Below are positions 11,938 to 23,086 of a stretch of DNA of 64,000 nucleotides, piece by piece. Every line of letters begins with the position of its first letter. Position 1 is the first letter of the stretch. Location of the stretch: positions 30,838,927-30,902,926 of the forward strand of contig CM042987.1 of assembly GCA_023678885.1 (NCBI GenBank). The letters run 5' to 3'. A model generated the notes under the pieces. That model was not told the origin of the DNA. It worked only from the letters and a program-made list of their open reading frames with translations, and searched no databases. A program made the position numbers and the translations under genes. The stretch comes from Pogostemon cablin. Taxonomy: Eukaryota > Streptophyta > Magnoliopsida > Lamiales > Lamiaceae.

Positions 11938-13543
11938 CTCCCTCCGTCCCGCCCAAATAGCACTATTTTACTATATTGGGCGTCCTATCTAAATTGCACC
12001 ATTTTTCTCTTTTAGTAAAAAGGGCCCACCAATGGCCCACCACTACCCATCACATCTCTCTAATACACCTACCCACTTTACTGAAAATAATAATGATGTT
12101 GGCGTTTGATCATTTGGTTAACGTGAACCGTTAGGATTCCATATGTTTCTAACAGTCAGCGGAAGCTTGAAAACAAGAAACGTATTACATTTCACCAGGG
12201 TATGTTGGAGAAGATGAATTCTCACCGGCAGCCTGCACAGCCTCACAGTTTTGGCCATAACTTTCTCGTCTGATCTCCGATTAGAGTGATTTATATGCCA
12301 AAACGATCTTCTCTTCCGTAACTTTTCGTCAGTATATTACAAATTGAATTATGACTTTTGTACGATTTTATAAAAATTATACAATTTGTCAGACAATAGT
12401 AGCAAATGACCTCTTGATCTTCTGCTGTATTCCCAAGTCCAATCTCGACGTCGTGTGGGCGACGATCTTCGAGATCTTCTCAATCTACTATTCCCTCACC
12501 CTCCTCACAGTGTTAGGCGTGTTCTATTAGGGTTTATGGACAGCTGAGATGACTTATATATGGGCTACAGTAGGGACCATGAGGATAAATCAGAGTTGAG
12601 CCTCCATTGGGCTTAAGTATCTAAGCTTAACCCAAAGCTTATACTTAAGTTCAATAATAATAATATATACCACTAAAATATTATTATTGTACTACAGTTC
12701 TAATCCCATAATTACATTATGGGTTCCTTCTTATTATGAGCCCGTTAGTCTTCCCATGTTTAAGATATACAATGCCCATTAATTAATTAAGTTACTGACA
12801 ACTCCATTAATTAATATCTCATCCGAGAGTAGTACCACTCAACCTCATTATCATGCCGGAATAAATCCACCTGCAGGGTTTACATGATAATCCTTATGAG
12901 CTCCTCAAGGGGACATCATCAACCTATGACAGACACGGATTCCTTCTACAATCAACAGCACACCATAGAGACAACACTATTTCCCAACTCATCGAGTTTG
13001 TTGATTTAATACATGTAATCTCACCCATTGATGAATCAAATAAATACATACTACCTTACGTGTCGAGGTTATTGTATAGGAATTAAGAGCACGAACATCC
13101 ATAATAACTTAGATCAAGTTCTCCTATAAGTCAGTATAAGTCGGACGATCTTAAGTGTTCCCACTCAATACACACGCAATGCACTAATGTGATTCTATAG
13201 TCAAGACAAACTAATGCCAAATTACACTACAACCATCCCGATAGAGAGTCCCCGTCTATCTCGGTTGTGAGCATCTGTCTATACTTTATAAGGAAACCGA
13301 TAATATAATCTTACGCGTGTTGTAGCATAACATATTATCTACAGTAATAAAGTAAGTGGACTATTGCATCGTACATATAAATAAATTATAAGACGCAATC
13401 ATTTGATCATATGATTCTCATTTCAAATAAATTGTTATAATATTGTTCGTACAAAAAGCTAGACTTTTAGTATACAATCCAACAAATACAACTTAATCTA
13501 CGTGCAAAAAATAAATACGCCTCTTTGCTCGGGACGAAGGAAG
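11938..13543. mobile_element. Stowaway MITE split by a solo LTR
   Basis: The left part begins CTCCCTCCGTCCCGCCC after TA; the right part ends GGGACGAAGGAAG before TA. Between them sits a 1388-bp solo LTR (12097-13484). Without it the MITE would be about 220 bp. The same nested structure is present at 57085-58689, so both insertions predate the duplication. Confidence 0.75.
12097..13484 (-). mobile_element. Solo LTR, copia family of the 29562 element
   Basis: Read on the minus strand it starts TGTTGGATTGTATACTAAAA and ends CCAACA, and follows the LTR at 29562-30766 block by block (for example CCCCTTGAGGAGCTCATAAG and a TATATAAGTCATCTCAG promoter block) with many substitutions. There is no internal region, as expected after LTR-LTR recombination. 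Flanks AATGA and AATAC are weak candidates for a decayed 5-bp duplication. It is an older insertion than the complete element. Confidence 0.8.
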
Positions 13544-13697
13544 TATTAATTATCCTAAAAAAATCAATAAAATTAATTAATTTTTTTTAAATTTCATATT
13601 TACCGTGCAAATAAACCCGAGATGGGGAATGTAATATTATGATTATCATGCTATTATTCTATACCCTAAGAATTTTGTCTAGTTCCACAATTGCATA

Positions 13698-13909
13698 CTC
13701 CCTCCGTTCCGGGCAAAGAGCACCGTTTGCTTTTTGCACGTAGATTAAGTAGTATTATTATTTTATGTAAAGTGGACAAGTGTATTAGAGAGATGTGATG
13801 GGTAGTGGTGGACCATTGGTGACCCTTTTTACTAAAAGAGAAAAATAGTGTAATTTGGACGGGACGCCCAATATAATAAAATAGTGCTATTTGGGCAGGA
13901 CAGATGGAG
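13698..13909. mobile_element. Stowaway MITE
   Basis: Bounded by CTCCCTCCGTTCCGGGC and the degraded GGACAGATGGAG, with TA on each side. The counterpart in copy B (58843-59054) keeps a cleaner right end, GGGACGGAGGGAG. Confidence 0.7.
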
Positions 13910-14062
13910 TATATGATATATCCAATCCATATTCTTTCAAGTTACAGTTTTCCATCTTTTATACCGTTAATTCTATTGTCATCAAAGGAATAGTTCAGAG
14001 GATAACAATGAATTCCACAACAGTTTTAAAAAAAATTGGTCAAATCTAAACAATTTAAATTA

Positions 14063-14313
14063 TTCTCCGTCCCATTTCAATATTTACGTTTGCCTTTTGC
14101 ACGTTGATTAAGAAGTATAGTGTTTTAATAGATAATGGGTAAAAAGATATAATATTTAATGTAAAGTGGGTAAGTGTATTAGTGTTGGATGTAGGGCTCA
14201 TGGTGATATATTAATTATTTTAGGTGGGTCTCAATTTCAAAAAGGAAAATATAAATATTAAAATGAAACGCCCAAAATAAGAATATGTAAACATTCAAAT
14301 GGGACGGAGGGAT
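14063..14313. mobile_element. Stowaway-type MITE
   Basis: Left end TTCTCCGTCCCATTTC and right end AAATGGGACGGAGGGA are inverted copies. The copy B relative near 59210 has lost about 50 bp next to its left end; an AATA at both edges of the lost segment suggests a microhomology deletion. Confidence 0.6.
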
Positions 14314-14504
14314 TTATATTTTCTTTTAGGTAATACCCAAAAATGTTAATTTTGTTGAGTAGATGCTTTCTGTACTTATTTGATCTTGTCTTTTCCAATA
14401 ATTTTGTACATGATCACTTGGTCCAAAGCTGTTGCACGTCACAGTATGGGTCACACCTATTTAATTTGATCCAATTATATATATTTTCTCGTGTTGCAAG
14501 TTTA

Positions 14505-14729
14505 CATTTTTCATTTTGGGTTATTCCAAATTAAAATTTATATTTTTTTTATTAATTTGAGCCTACACAAAATAATTAATTATTTTATGGAGAACTCACA
14601 CACAACACTAATACAACTACACACTTTACATTAAATATTATTTCTCTCACCTCACTACACATTAACACATTATATCTCTTAATCACCGTGCAAAAAGCAA
14701 ATGTCAACCTTAACACGGGACAGAGGGAG
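14505..14729. mobile_element. Stowaway-type MITE, left end decayed
   Basis: The right end ACACGGGACAGAGGGAG plus TA is clear, and the interior (TTAATCACCGTGCAAAAAGC, CTCACCTCACTACAC) matches other MITEs here. The left terminus is degraded, so the start is approximate. Confidence 0.5.
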
Positions 14730-15207
14730 TATATTGATTCAATTACACCTATTTAATTATATTATTTAATGTGTAGTTGATAATTTTATTAATAGATGTG
14801 TGAGTCCTATATTTTAATTGTATTAGTGGAGATGTGTGGGTATATATATATAAAGAAATAAATTTTTTTGAGGCTAATGTTAGAGTGATTGATTAAGTAT
14901 TAAACAACTCTCCTCTCCTCTCTAACAGCTTAAATTTTTAGATGAGTTGGTCGTTTAATATGATATTAGAGCTCATGATTAATAAATATCCAGTGTTCAA
15001 AGTATATCCATGCATGGACGAGCCCTCATATTTATCACTTACAGTATTTTATTTAAAAAAATGCATTTTTTGTTCTATATAGATGACGGGAAAAATATAC
15101 AAAGGGCCTCATTTGAAAAAATGTCTCGTAATTTAATATTAACCTAAATGTTGCATTTTATTTTATCACACTCGATCATCTTTTTATTAATATTAGGATT
15201 TTAAATA
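14730..15207. other. Spacer with short TA microsatellite
   Basis: No gene. It contains a short TATATATATA run near 14848 that has expanded and been duplicated in copy B (59897-60175). The sequence continues up to the target duplication of the MULE-like element. Confidence 0.45.
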
Positions 15208-16509
15208 GAGTACTGTTAAATACACATTTCATTTTGTTGAATATACACCCCTTATTAAATATACATTCCCTTTAATTTTTTATTTCTTAATTTTATTATA
15301 TGCACACCCTTAAATTTTAAAAAAAAAATTCAAAAATACCTTTTTTTTTTAAATTAAAATCAATACTCACCTATATAAAATTCCTAATCCACAGAACTAC
15401 CTTATCGAAAACTTTTCAAAATGTTTGATCTAATTGGCTTGTCTACTTAGATCTCTCTCCTTTACTATTTTATTTTTTTAATTAATCTTAGTGTAGGGAA
15501 GTAATCAAGGTTGAAAATTATTATGAATTTTTAATAAAATGGATGTGAACGGGTTGGTGCCAAGTTCCGGCGATGCGGGTGGCATTCCGAACAGCAGCGA
15601 AATGGGCAGCGCCGGAAAGGGCTTCAATGACTGACAATGGAAGTAATCCATTGACTGATTCAATGACTAATAATGGGAGTTCTTAGTGACTGGAGATTTA
15701 CCAGCAATTCGTTAAAAATATTAGCCTCTGCAAAATCCCATTCTTGTGTGGTAATTGGTTTTTGCGGACACCAATAGAAGGAAGGGGTAGGATGATCTCT
15801 CACAAACATCGACATGTTTAATTAATATTGAAAATAATTGATCTGATAACCAAATAGTCCTAGCAGCCATTAAAAAAAATGAAAACAAATAGAAATGGGC
15901 TAGAGTTCCTCTGTAACAGGTCTGCAACGAATAATAGACAAATTGGTGCATATTTGTGAATTCAGAACATAAATGAAGGCTTAAGAGTAGTTTCACTGAC
16001 GAGATGAATTCAGAAAAGAAGATCTTATCTCAGGGTGTTGAATCTTAATCTCAAATATTAAAATGTATACTGAAAACAAGAGACAGACTTTCAAACTGGC
16101 TATTGAAGTCAACTCTCTTACTATGTAGAACATGAATCCTCGGAGTTGTTGAACTGTTATAACTTAGTTTTAATCATATCGGCGATGTCGCTGTAGTACA
16201 CAGAGGCACAAACAGTCTTATCGATTGATCCTTCTATGAGTGGACAATAGCGGACGGAGCAAGATTTCTGTAGAAAATCTCAACGGAAGTTACTTCGAAC
16301 TTTCGGCGGCGACGGAGACTAGCGGCACCGCAAGCTTGAAGATCTTTCATGGTATTATATTAGCGTTCATAAAATTTATTTATAATTTAATTATAAAGGG
16401 TGTGTATTTAATATATTAAGGATAATTTAGACTTTTTAAAAATATATTTTTTAATTATATAATAGAGGAGTGCGTATTTAATAAAAAGGGTGTGTATTTA
16501 GTGTGGCCC
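15208..16509. mobile_element. MULE-like element with gene-like pieces
   Basis: The left end GAGTACTGTTAAATACACA and the right end, which in reverse complement begins GGGCCACACTAAATACACA, form a terminal inverted repeat. Flanks TTTTAAATA (15199-15207) and TTTTAGATA (16510-16518) match at 8 of 9 positions, the Mutator target-duplication size. Inside, GC-rich patches differ from the AT-rich arms. A plus-strand 31-codon frame from 15540 (MDVNGLVPSSG..., rich in G and S) ends in TGA. A minus-strand frame from 16350 begins MKDLQACGAASLRRRRK and stops after about 40 codons. These look like captured gene fragments (Pack-MULE style), but I recognise neither source. No transposase is present. The copy B version is 60481-62050. 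Confidence 0.6.
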
Positions 16510-16518
16510 TTTTAGATA

Positions 16519-16738
16519 CTCCCTCCGTCCGCCCGAAAGGTCCACATTTTGCCATTTTGGGCGTCCGCATGTCCAAATTTTCCTTTTTAAACATATGAGA
16601 CCCACACACATCACTAATACAATAAATTTATGGGACTCATATATCCCACTAATACAACTAACAAACTACACCTTAAATAATAATACTCCTTAATTCATAT
16701 GTAAAAAGTAAATGTCCACCTTTGTGGCGGATGGAGGG
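16519..16738. mobile_element. Stowaway MITE
   Basis: It starts CTCCCTCCGTCCGCCCG right after a TA and ends GGCGGATGGAGGGA. It abuts the MULE target duplication directly. The relative in copy B is at 62060-62279. Confidence 0.7.
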
Positions 16739-16759
16739 ATTATAAGAGAGTTAAGGAGG

Positions 16760-17296
16760 CAGTGGCGGATCTAGGGGCAAAGGGGCTACAACTGTACCCC
16801 AAACCACCCCCATCCCATTCAAAATATTTTTTTTAAAAAAAAATTTATATGTATATATATAAATATTTATGTATTGTACTCCCAAATTATTAAATTTACA
16901 CAAATTTTTACTTAATTCATTGTTATTTTTATAAATTTATACTAAAAATTTGTAATAATGATGTGTTAAAATGCTTTTTACAAATGAAAATTCAACAGTG
17001 TTAACAGTAATTATAATTTTAAATTGTTGATTTATTTATTGTACGATTTTGAATATCAAATACTCTCTCAGTCCCTTTAATTATTTCACACTTTTCTTTT
17101 GATCTTTCTCAACATTTATATACGTTTTTTAAAATAGTAGAAATACATCTCAATAATACCCATTTTTTTACACACATCTGAACAACTTTATACATATTTT
17201 TTATTAAATTATTTAAAATATTCACTTTTTACACATATTCCAGCAACTTTACACATTTTTAAACGTTAAAATTAATTTTTCTTAACCTCCACATAG
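16760..17296. mobile_element. CAGTGGCGG-terminus transposon, right end deleted
   Basis: Begins CAGTGGCGGATCTAGGGGC. In copy B the same element runs on to the inverted terminus CCGCCACTG (62301-62919). Here the sequence jumps from CCTCCACATA directly to GACTTAAAATATAAG, so the right end is missing. No coding region is visible. Superfamily not assigned. Confidence 0.55.
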
Positions 17297-17445
17297 ACTT
17301 AAAATATAAGTAATGTATTTCTTTTTAGTTTTTTCTATAGAAAAATGTGTTACTTAAAAGTTAATGAATTACATATACAAAATCTAATACTCATATTTCA
17401 TAAATTAAAATTTTATACAATAGTTTAAAATAGTGTTACCACTAA

Positions 17446-18009
17446 GACAAATTGGTTCATTGGGATGCAGTGAAGTGGGTACTGAGGTATGTTAAAGGAA
17501 CTATGTCATTTGGATTGAAGTTCCAGAAGCAAGATGTTTGGGATGAGGCTGTTGTTGGTTATGTGGATGCAGATTATGCAGCTAACCTTGATACAAGAAA
17601 GTCCATGACAGGTTATGTATTCAACTTATTTGGCACAATAATAAGTTGGAAGGCCACACATCAACACATTGTAGCACTTTCAACCACAGAGGCAGAATTT
17701 GTTGCTCTCACAGAAGCAATCAAGGAGGGTGTTTGGTTAGTTGGAATTTTGGGAGAGTTTGGTGTTCAACAAGATATTATTGAAGTGTTTTGTGATAACC
17801 AAAGTGCTGTAAATCTCTCAAAACATCAGGGGTATCATGAGAGGACTAAACACATTGATGTAAGGCTTTATTATATAAGAGACATGATTGAAGAAAAGTT
17901 GGTGACTGTCAAGAAGATTAAGACATCAGAGAACCCTGATGATGCTTTTACTAAAGCTCTACCAGTTCAGAAGTTTGAGCTGTGTAAGAGTCTTATTGGT
18001 CTCCAATAA
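17446..18009 (+). pseudogene. Ty1/copia RNase H fragment (copy A)
   Basis: This is the C-terminal end of a copia polyprotein: the RNase H domain that degrades the RNA strand of the RNA-DNA hybrid during reverse transcription. Visible motifs in order are HWDAVKWVLRYVKGT, YVDADYA, TGYVFNLFG, ISWKATHQH, ALSTTEAEF, CDNQSAVNLSKHQ, ERTKHIDVRLYYIRD and DDAFTKALP, then a natural stop at 18009. The catalytic acidic residues (Asp of VDADY, Glu of TEAEF, Asp of CDNQ) are present. The frame has no methionine at its head (TTG at 17452) and an in-frame TAA just upstream, so the domain was cut off from the rest of the polyprotein; gag, protease, integrase and reverse transcriptase are absent. About 90 bp after the stop a polypurine tract leads into a 3' LTR. 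A copy is at 63121-63684. Confidence 0.85.
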
Positions 18010-18101
18010 AACAAGATGAAGAAAGGTGGCTGCAACCTATAATAGCAGCAAGGTGGAGAAGATAAAGCTAGTATGATGATACAAGGTCTAAGGTGGAGAT
18101 T

Positions 18102-18941
18102 TGTGAAGATATAGACCATGCATACGTAGGTTCGACTTAGGGTTCGACATGTTTGAACAGGTCAAACCAAATACGGCGTGGTCGAACCACAGAAGATTGA
18201 GGTGGGTTCGAGGTTGGTTCGACATGTTGAACAGATCGAACCAAAGGCAGCGTGATCGAACCACAACAGATTAACTAGGATTCGACTTGGGTTCGACTTC
18301 CTGGAACATGTCAAACCAAACATGTTTTGGTCGAATCTATCAGGTTGCTTGAAGGATCAAGTGATAAGTGATAAGATTGATTGCATGCAGAAGTAAAAAT
18401 AGACCATTATGATTGGTTGGTAAGTAAGGGATCGGATTGGTGACATGGCAATGGAATCAGTTGGAAAGGGAGCAGCTGGAAGCATCAATCAGTTAGTGAA
18501 TCAGTTGGTTATAACTGATTCAGTGTGCTTGCTTCTGATTGGTTGAGAGAGTATCCAAAGCATGGTCACACACATCCGTATAAAAGAGATCAGTCTGTTA
18601 GTTAAAAAAGATTCAGATCATCTTCATCATCATCTTCTTCACATATCAGTTTCAAGCATTAGGGTTTGATAAGTGTGCTTGTAAGTTTGTAACCTTCATT
18701 ATCATCATAGTGAATTCTTCTCTTAGGAAGTGGATGTAGGCTTACGCAGAACCACTATACATCTTCGTGTTTATCGTTTTTATTTCATTCTTCGTTTGAT
18801 AATCAATTCGTGAGTGAAACGTGAGTGATCAATTGGTTAAGAGTGTGAGATGTTTGCCTATTTTGTAGCACTCACGAGTAAGAATACTCGATCGTTGTAG
18901 TAGTATATCCCAAGAAAAATTATCAATCCAATAAGGAGTTA
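18102..18941 (+). mobile_element. 3' LTR of the copia fragment (right end uncertain)
   Basis: After the purine-rich AAGGTGGAGAT the LTR begins TGTGAAGATATAG. Three related blocks of roughly 65 bp follow (18122-18340), each with TCGAACC/GGTTCGAC words and GAACAGGTCAAACC-like cores. GTATAAAAGAG near 18578 is a plausible LTR TATA box. The right end is not certain: no partner LTR is in the window, and a second LTR-like element starts at 18942. Confidence 0.55.
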
Positions 18942-20626
18942 TGTTCGGACTAACAAAATACGTGAGCTCATGTTCATATTGCTTTTGTAAAGATGATCGG
19001 GGGTTTTAAGATTGGTTAACAACTAAAGCAAGGAGCAAGTGAATAAGAATAATAAATAAGAGAAATGACAAGTAATGAAAATGGGTGCTAAAGTTCAAGT
19101 ATGGAAAAACATGGGATGAGAAACATCCAAGCATACTCAATTCATATTATCATGCAAACGGAATTCAACTCAATTGATGTAGACTAAGGGTGATCACGAT
19201 TGTATCCTAAGCTCCCTTTCGGGTTACAAAGGTTGTTGATCCATTTTAGACTCCCAAAAGCACTTAAGATCAAAGCCCAACATTAACCCCTTCCATCTAG
19301 GTACTAGTTAGATTAAACTCTCCCTTTTTGTGTACTAAGGCCAACGAATGGATTGGTTCCCCTCATTGAATTCAAATATCCTTTCGGTCAAACCCAAACT
19401 CAATGTCTAATCATGTCTTCCTAATACTATAGAGGGTCGTTTCCGTCTCACTCCAAGCAATACATACATGAACATCATGATAGCATTTAATTACCGCAAA
19501 TAATCCATTGATCAACAATCCATTAAACCAATAAACATTCATGAATAACAAACCATGCCATCACAACATCAAGACAATTAAACTCCATGAATAGAAATCA
19601 ACATCAATTAAATCAAAAACCACTTTAATCCACATGATAATATAAATCTAATATGCTCTTCATATTCCTAATCCCACTAGAGGGATTAGCCTAACATGAT
19701 AAAAGTAATAAAATAAATAAATGATTCATTACAAATACTCATAGTGTTATATCTAAAGAAATACAAAATGAATGGATTCTTCCCTATCAATTTCTTGAAG
19801 AGAATCTTCTATTCTTCTTGATCTCCACCTCTAGCTCATGATTCCTTTAGATCTCTCACACCCAATGGAAGGGATGAAGTTTTGATGGAGAATTAATGGA
19901 GATGGATCAAAATGGATGAAAGTGGATGAAGATGATGGTGGAAAATGGAAGAAATGGTGTGTGATGTGTGTGTAGATGAGGGGAATTTCGGATCTGATCC
20001 ACAAAATGTTAAAATGGGGTCTATTTATACCCTATGTGGGCCTTCTAGAAGATTTCAGCAATTTCCTGCGTTTTTGCACCAACACGGCTCGAGCTCCGCC
20101 GCACGACCCGTGTTCTAACACAGCGCACGACTCGTGCGCAGCACACGGCCACAGGGGTGGCCGTGTTGTGTTTTCTGACGTTCGCGCACGGCTTTCTCGA
20201 GAGGCCCGTGCACGGTGCACGGGCCGTGTTTCTGTACTCAGCACGGGGCGTGTTCTGTACTCGGCCACATGCGTGGCCGAGTTGGTGTTTCGAGTGTCAG
20301 CGCACGACCACTTCTTACAGGGCCGTGCGCTGTACACGGCCCGTGTTCTTGCTGCCCTACTTCATCTTTTCACTGTTTTGGCTCGTTCTCCCTCGTTTCA
20401 ACTCCGAATTGAGATCCGCTTTTTCCTACATCTTCCTTATCATGTTTAGCCTCCAATAAAAAGTGAAAATCTTAAGTTTAAGCTCATTCACACACATTTC
20501 AATAAAAACACAAAACACAACCAAATAACACAAAAAATACGGATAAAATAATACGAAAACACATATAAAAGACACTAAAATTTAGGTGAAAATAGCTCTA
20601 ATCATGAGAGCTTGAGAGATTTCACA
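18942..20626 (-). mobile_element. Probable solo LTR of a long-LTR retrotransposon
   Basis: On the plus strand it begins TGTTCGGACTAAC and ends TTTCACA, so on the minus strand it reads TGTGAA...CGAACA. Flanks AGTTA and AGTTC could be a 5-bp duplication with one mismatch. A minus-strand TATAAATAG lies near 20024-20032. The interior resembles, from memory, long plant Ty3-type LTRs. A GC-rich stretch (about 20085-20345) is packed with CACGGCC/GGCCGTG words and a perfect-looking palindrome around GTGCACGGTGCAC. Overlapping frames there on both strands follow from this composition and are not genes. Confidence 0.45.
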
Positions 20627-21437
20627 AGTTCTTGCTTAAGTTTTCATAAGATTCATAAAAAAAAATAATAATAAAATTACGTATTATGATAGTGTTATTT
20701 TTGTGTAAGAGGCGTGTATAAATGTTGATAAAGTATTCCCTCAAATCACAGAATATATGGGGCATGAAGATTAATAAAATCTGATCATTTTGGTTGAATA
20801 GTCACTATTTTCTTGAAATTCATGTGAGAGTGTTACGTGCTAATTGATGTGCATTCCAAAACTTATGTCTCCCTTTTTTATAGAAGATTGATATGTTATT
20901 TTGATTAATTTTAACATGTACGTGAATTAATTAAATGGAGATTTGGATTACATATTAATATAGTTTAACCAAAAGGTTTTATTGTGACTTGTGAGGGAAA
21001 TAAAAGTTTGTACATTTGTTGAATTTTTTTTATAGATTGAAAAGTGCATACTACGTAGCATAAAAAGTGATATAGAGGTATGACTTATTGTTGTTTTGTA
21101 TCATATGGTACATGTGTTTATATAAAAGTTATTGGAGATAGTTATGTTATCTTATGTTATTAATGACATTGAAAATTATTGCCATCTCATTTAGAAATGA
21201 AAGTTGTTAGATATATGTAATTTTTGGGGACTAAATTCATTAAAGGTGGTAACTTCATTTTTTGTGATAATCTCACTATATTGAAAATTTGAATTCAAAA
21301 TTTTGATGTTAATGTACATATGTTGTTGGTGGATGATTGAGGTATACTCATATGCACTTGAATGACTAATTAAACATTTTGAAAGAGACTATATATTATG
21401 TTTTAAATTTCACTAACTTTACTAATATCTTAGAAGT
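20627..21437. other. AT-rich sequence, no gene seen
   Basis: It lies between the probable solo LTR and the next copia fragment and may include highly decayed upstream polyprotein sequence of that copia, but I could not align any domain. Confidence 0.35.
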
Positions 21438-23086
21438 TTTCAGTGATGCAGAAAGAATCACTGATTCAGTGGAAACAAAGCTCACTAGTGGGTAGCTATG
21501 TATTTACTCTAGCATGTGGAGCAATATTGTGAAAGTCTATTAAATAAATTGTGATATTTAGATGCTTCTTCTATGGAAGTTGGATGGAGACAATTTCTAC
21601 TAAATGATGTTTCTTCACTGACATCTCTCTACTTTGGGATAGTAAATGACAGTTGCTAAAGCTAAAAGCAAAATTATAATAACTAAAAGGCATTTGGCTA
21701 TTTGACATAAATCAACAAGATAGTTAATATCTCACGGTGATGTTTTTTTGAATTTTGTTAGGTCTGAAAATAATACAGTAGATCCACTCACAAAGAGAAT
21801 GACGCGTCAACGAGTTTTATATATACATATAATCATTGAGGGGAATGGGATTGGAGCCTATTAATTAAGTCACCATAGTGGAAACCCGTCTTCGGAGTTA
21901 TGGCGAACCCATAAATGAAGTTCAACGGGTAAAAACAAAATTGTAAATGGGTGACTTGGAAGAGCAGACTTGATGAACATAATATTTTTGCGGAAATATT
22001 TTCGGGTCCCATTCCAATGGTGATAAGTGATCTTCATATGACGTTTGAGGTTGAGTTTATAACTCTTAATGGATCCAAAGATATATATCTTTGCGGGGTG
22101 ATTGGTCACAAGTTGCCCTTGGAGGATTCACCTAAGTGAACATAGTGGTGGGGTCGCTACTGTGGGGGTGTGAGCTACTCCCAAAAATGTTCATGATACA
22201 AGATTTCGTGCATGATCGGAAAGCACACCACTGATAGAACCACAATATTTACTCGTATTGTGTGTGGGATGGATTGCCATATTTTTTCAAGGACATAGTT
22301 CAAGACATTCATGTTATGTACCTAATGTGGTTAATTCATTTACACTAAGTGGAGGTTCAAACCCGGAAGGTACCTACACCTATTATACGGTACTATATGC
22401 TCAATTTACTTTCTTATATGTATATTATTTATTTTAAATTATGTGGGGGATTATTGGATATTTTATAATTTAAAATAATAGTTTTTATTATAATTATGGC
22501 ACTTATTTCATGTTTTCAAAACTCCTAACGATTATGTAACCCCTTTATTTTATGACCCTATTATCAATATTTATACCTCATAAATGTGTATTTATTCTAT
22601 AATTAAAATGGTTGCACAAGAGGTCTATAAAATCACTATAAGGTTTTGTGAGATTTGGTATTAAAAAATAGATACTCTACACATACATATGCTTCCTCAT
22701 GTTCTACATATTCACGTCTATCCTATTAATATAAATACATGTGTTCACATTATATTCATACATATATACTACAAAAATATGTAATTTTATATACGATACT
22801 TTATCTTTGAGTATTGAGTAAACACGTGGTTTGGGGTTCTCATCGCTGCACATGAGAGGACTCGGGTCGTCGAATCTTGGGAGAAGAACATGTAAATCAA
22901 GTATATTATATCAGTGCAGTGGGGGCGTTTCTTCTCTAAAGATGGTGCTACGGCATGCTTCGATCCAGGCTACTCTTAATTCCTTATTTTTCTTTTAATT
23001 AAATGTTTGTTGTTGAATTTATTTTATCCTAAATTAGTATCCCACTATATGTTGATTTATTTGAATTTATTTAATATTTTCCAACA
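21438..23086 (+). mobile_element. Truncated Ty1/copia: RNase H remnant to 3' LTR
   Basis: A decayed RNase H region (21438-21840) shows, with stops and shifts, FSDADR, SGYVFTLACGAILWKS, CDSQ, RHIRLRHKS, DPLTKRM and a final SEGNGIGA-like end. This order is typical of copia RNase H. A 3' untranslated region follows (21860-22440), then the purine tract TGTGGGGGAT and an LTR (22452-23086) running from TATTGGATATTTT to AATATTTTCCAACA. Within the LTR, GGGGCGTTTCTTCTCTAAAG and AGGACTCGGGTCGTCGAATC resemble blocks known from copia LTRs. Everything upstream of RNase H is missing. Different family from the copia at 17446 and the one at 29562. Confidence 0.7.
22452..23086 (+). mobile_element. 3' LTR of the truncated copia
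   Basis: 635 bp, from TATTGGATA (ancestral TG probably mutated to TA) to CCAACA, immediately after a polypurine tract. No partner LTR is present in the window, so age cannot be read from LTR divergence. Confidence 0.65.

Larger units (their letters stand above)
6031..18341 (+). repeat. Segmental duplication, copy A
   Basis: From TTGATCTTCCAAGATCAGC at 6031 onward the sequence is nearly identical, with few differences by eye, to the segment starting at 38557, same orientation. Homology continues through the solo LTR, the MULE and the copia fragment until copy B runs off the window at 64000, which corresponds to about 18341 here. Copy B is broken by a MULE with satellite, an internal tandem duplication, a CACTA element and several MITEs; copy A holds the matching uninterrupted sites. 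Confidence 0.9.

Noticed and set aside
12097..13484. Solo LTR as a complete retrotransposon end with neighbouring internal region
   Set aside because: Both sides are halves of a Stowaway MITE, so no internal region is attached.
17452..17454. Start codon for the RNase H frame
   Set aside because: The codon is TTG, the domain is cut off here, and an in-frame stop lies just upstream.
20032..20459. Four overlapping frames in the CACGG-rich region
   Set aside because: They are translations of the same GC-rich repeats in different phases inside a probable LTR.
21951..22139. 62-residue frame after the truncated copia
   Set aside because: Lies in the 3' untranslated region of the copia element, with a minus-strand frame overlapping it; no features.
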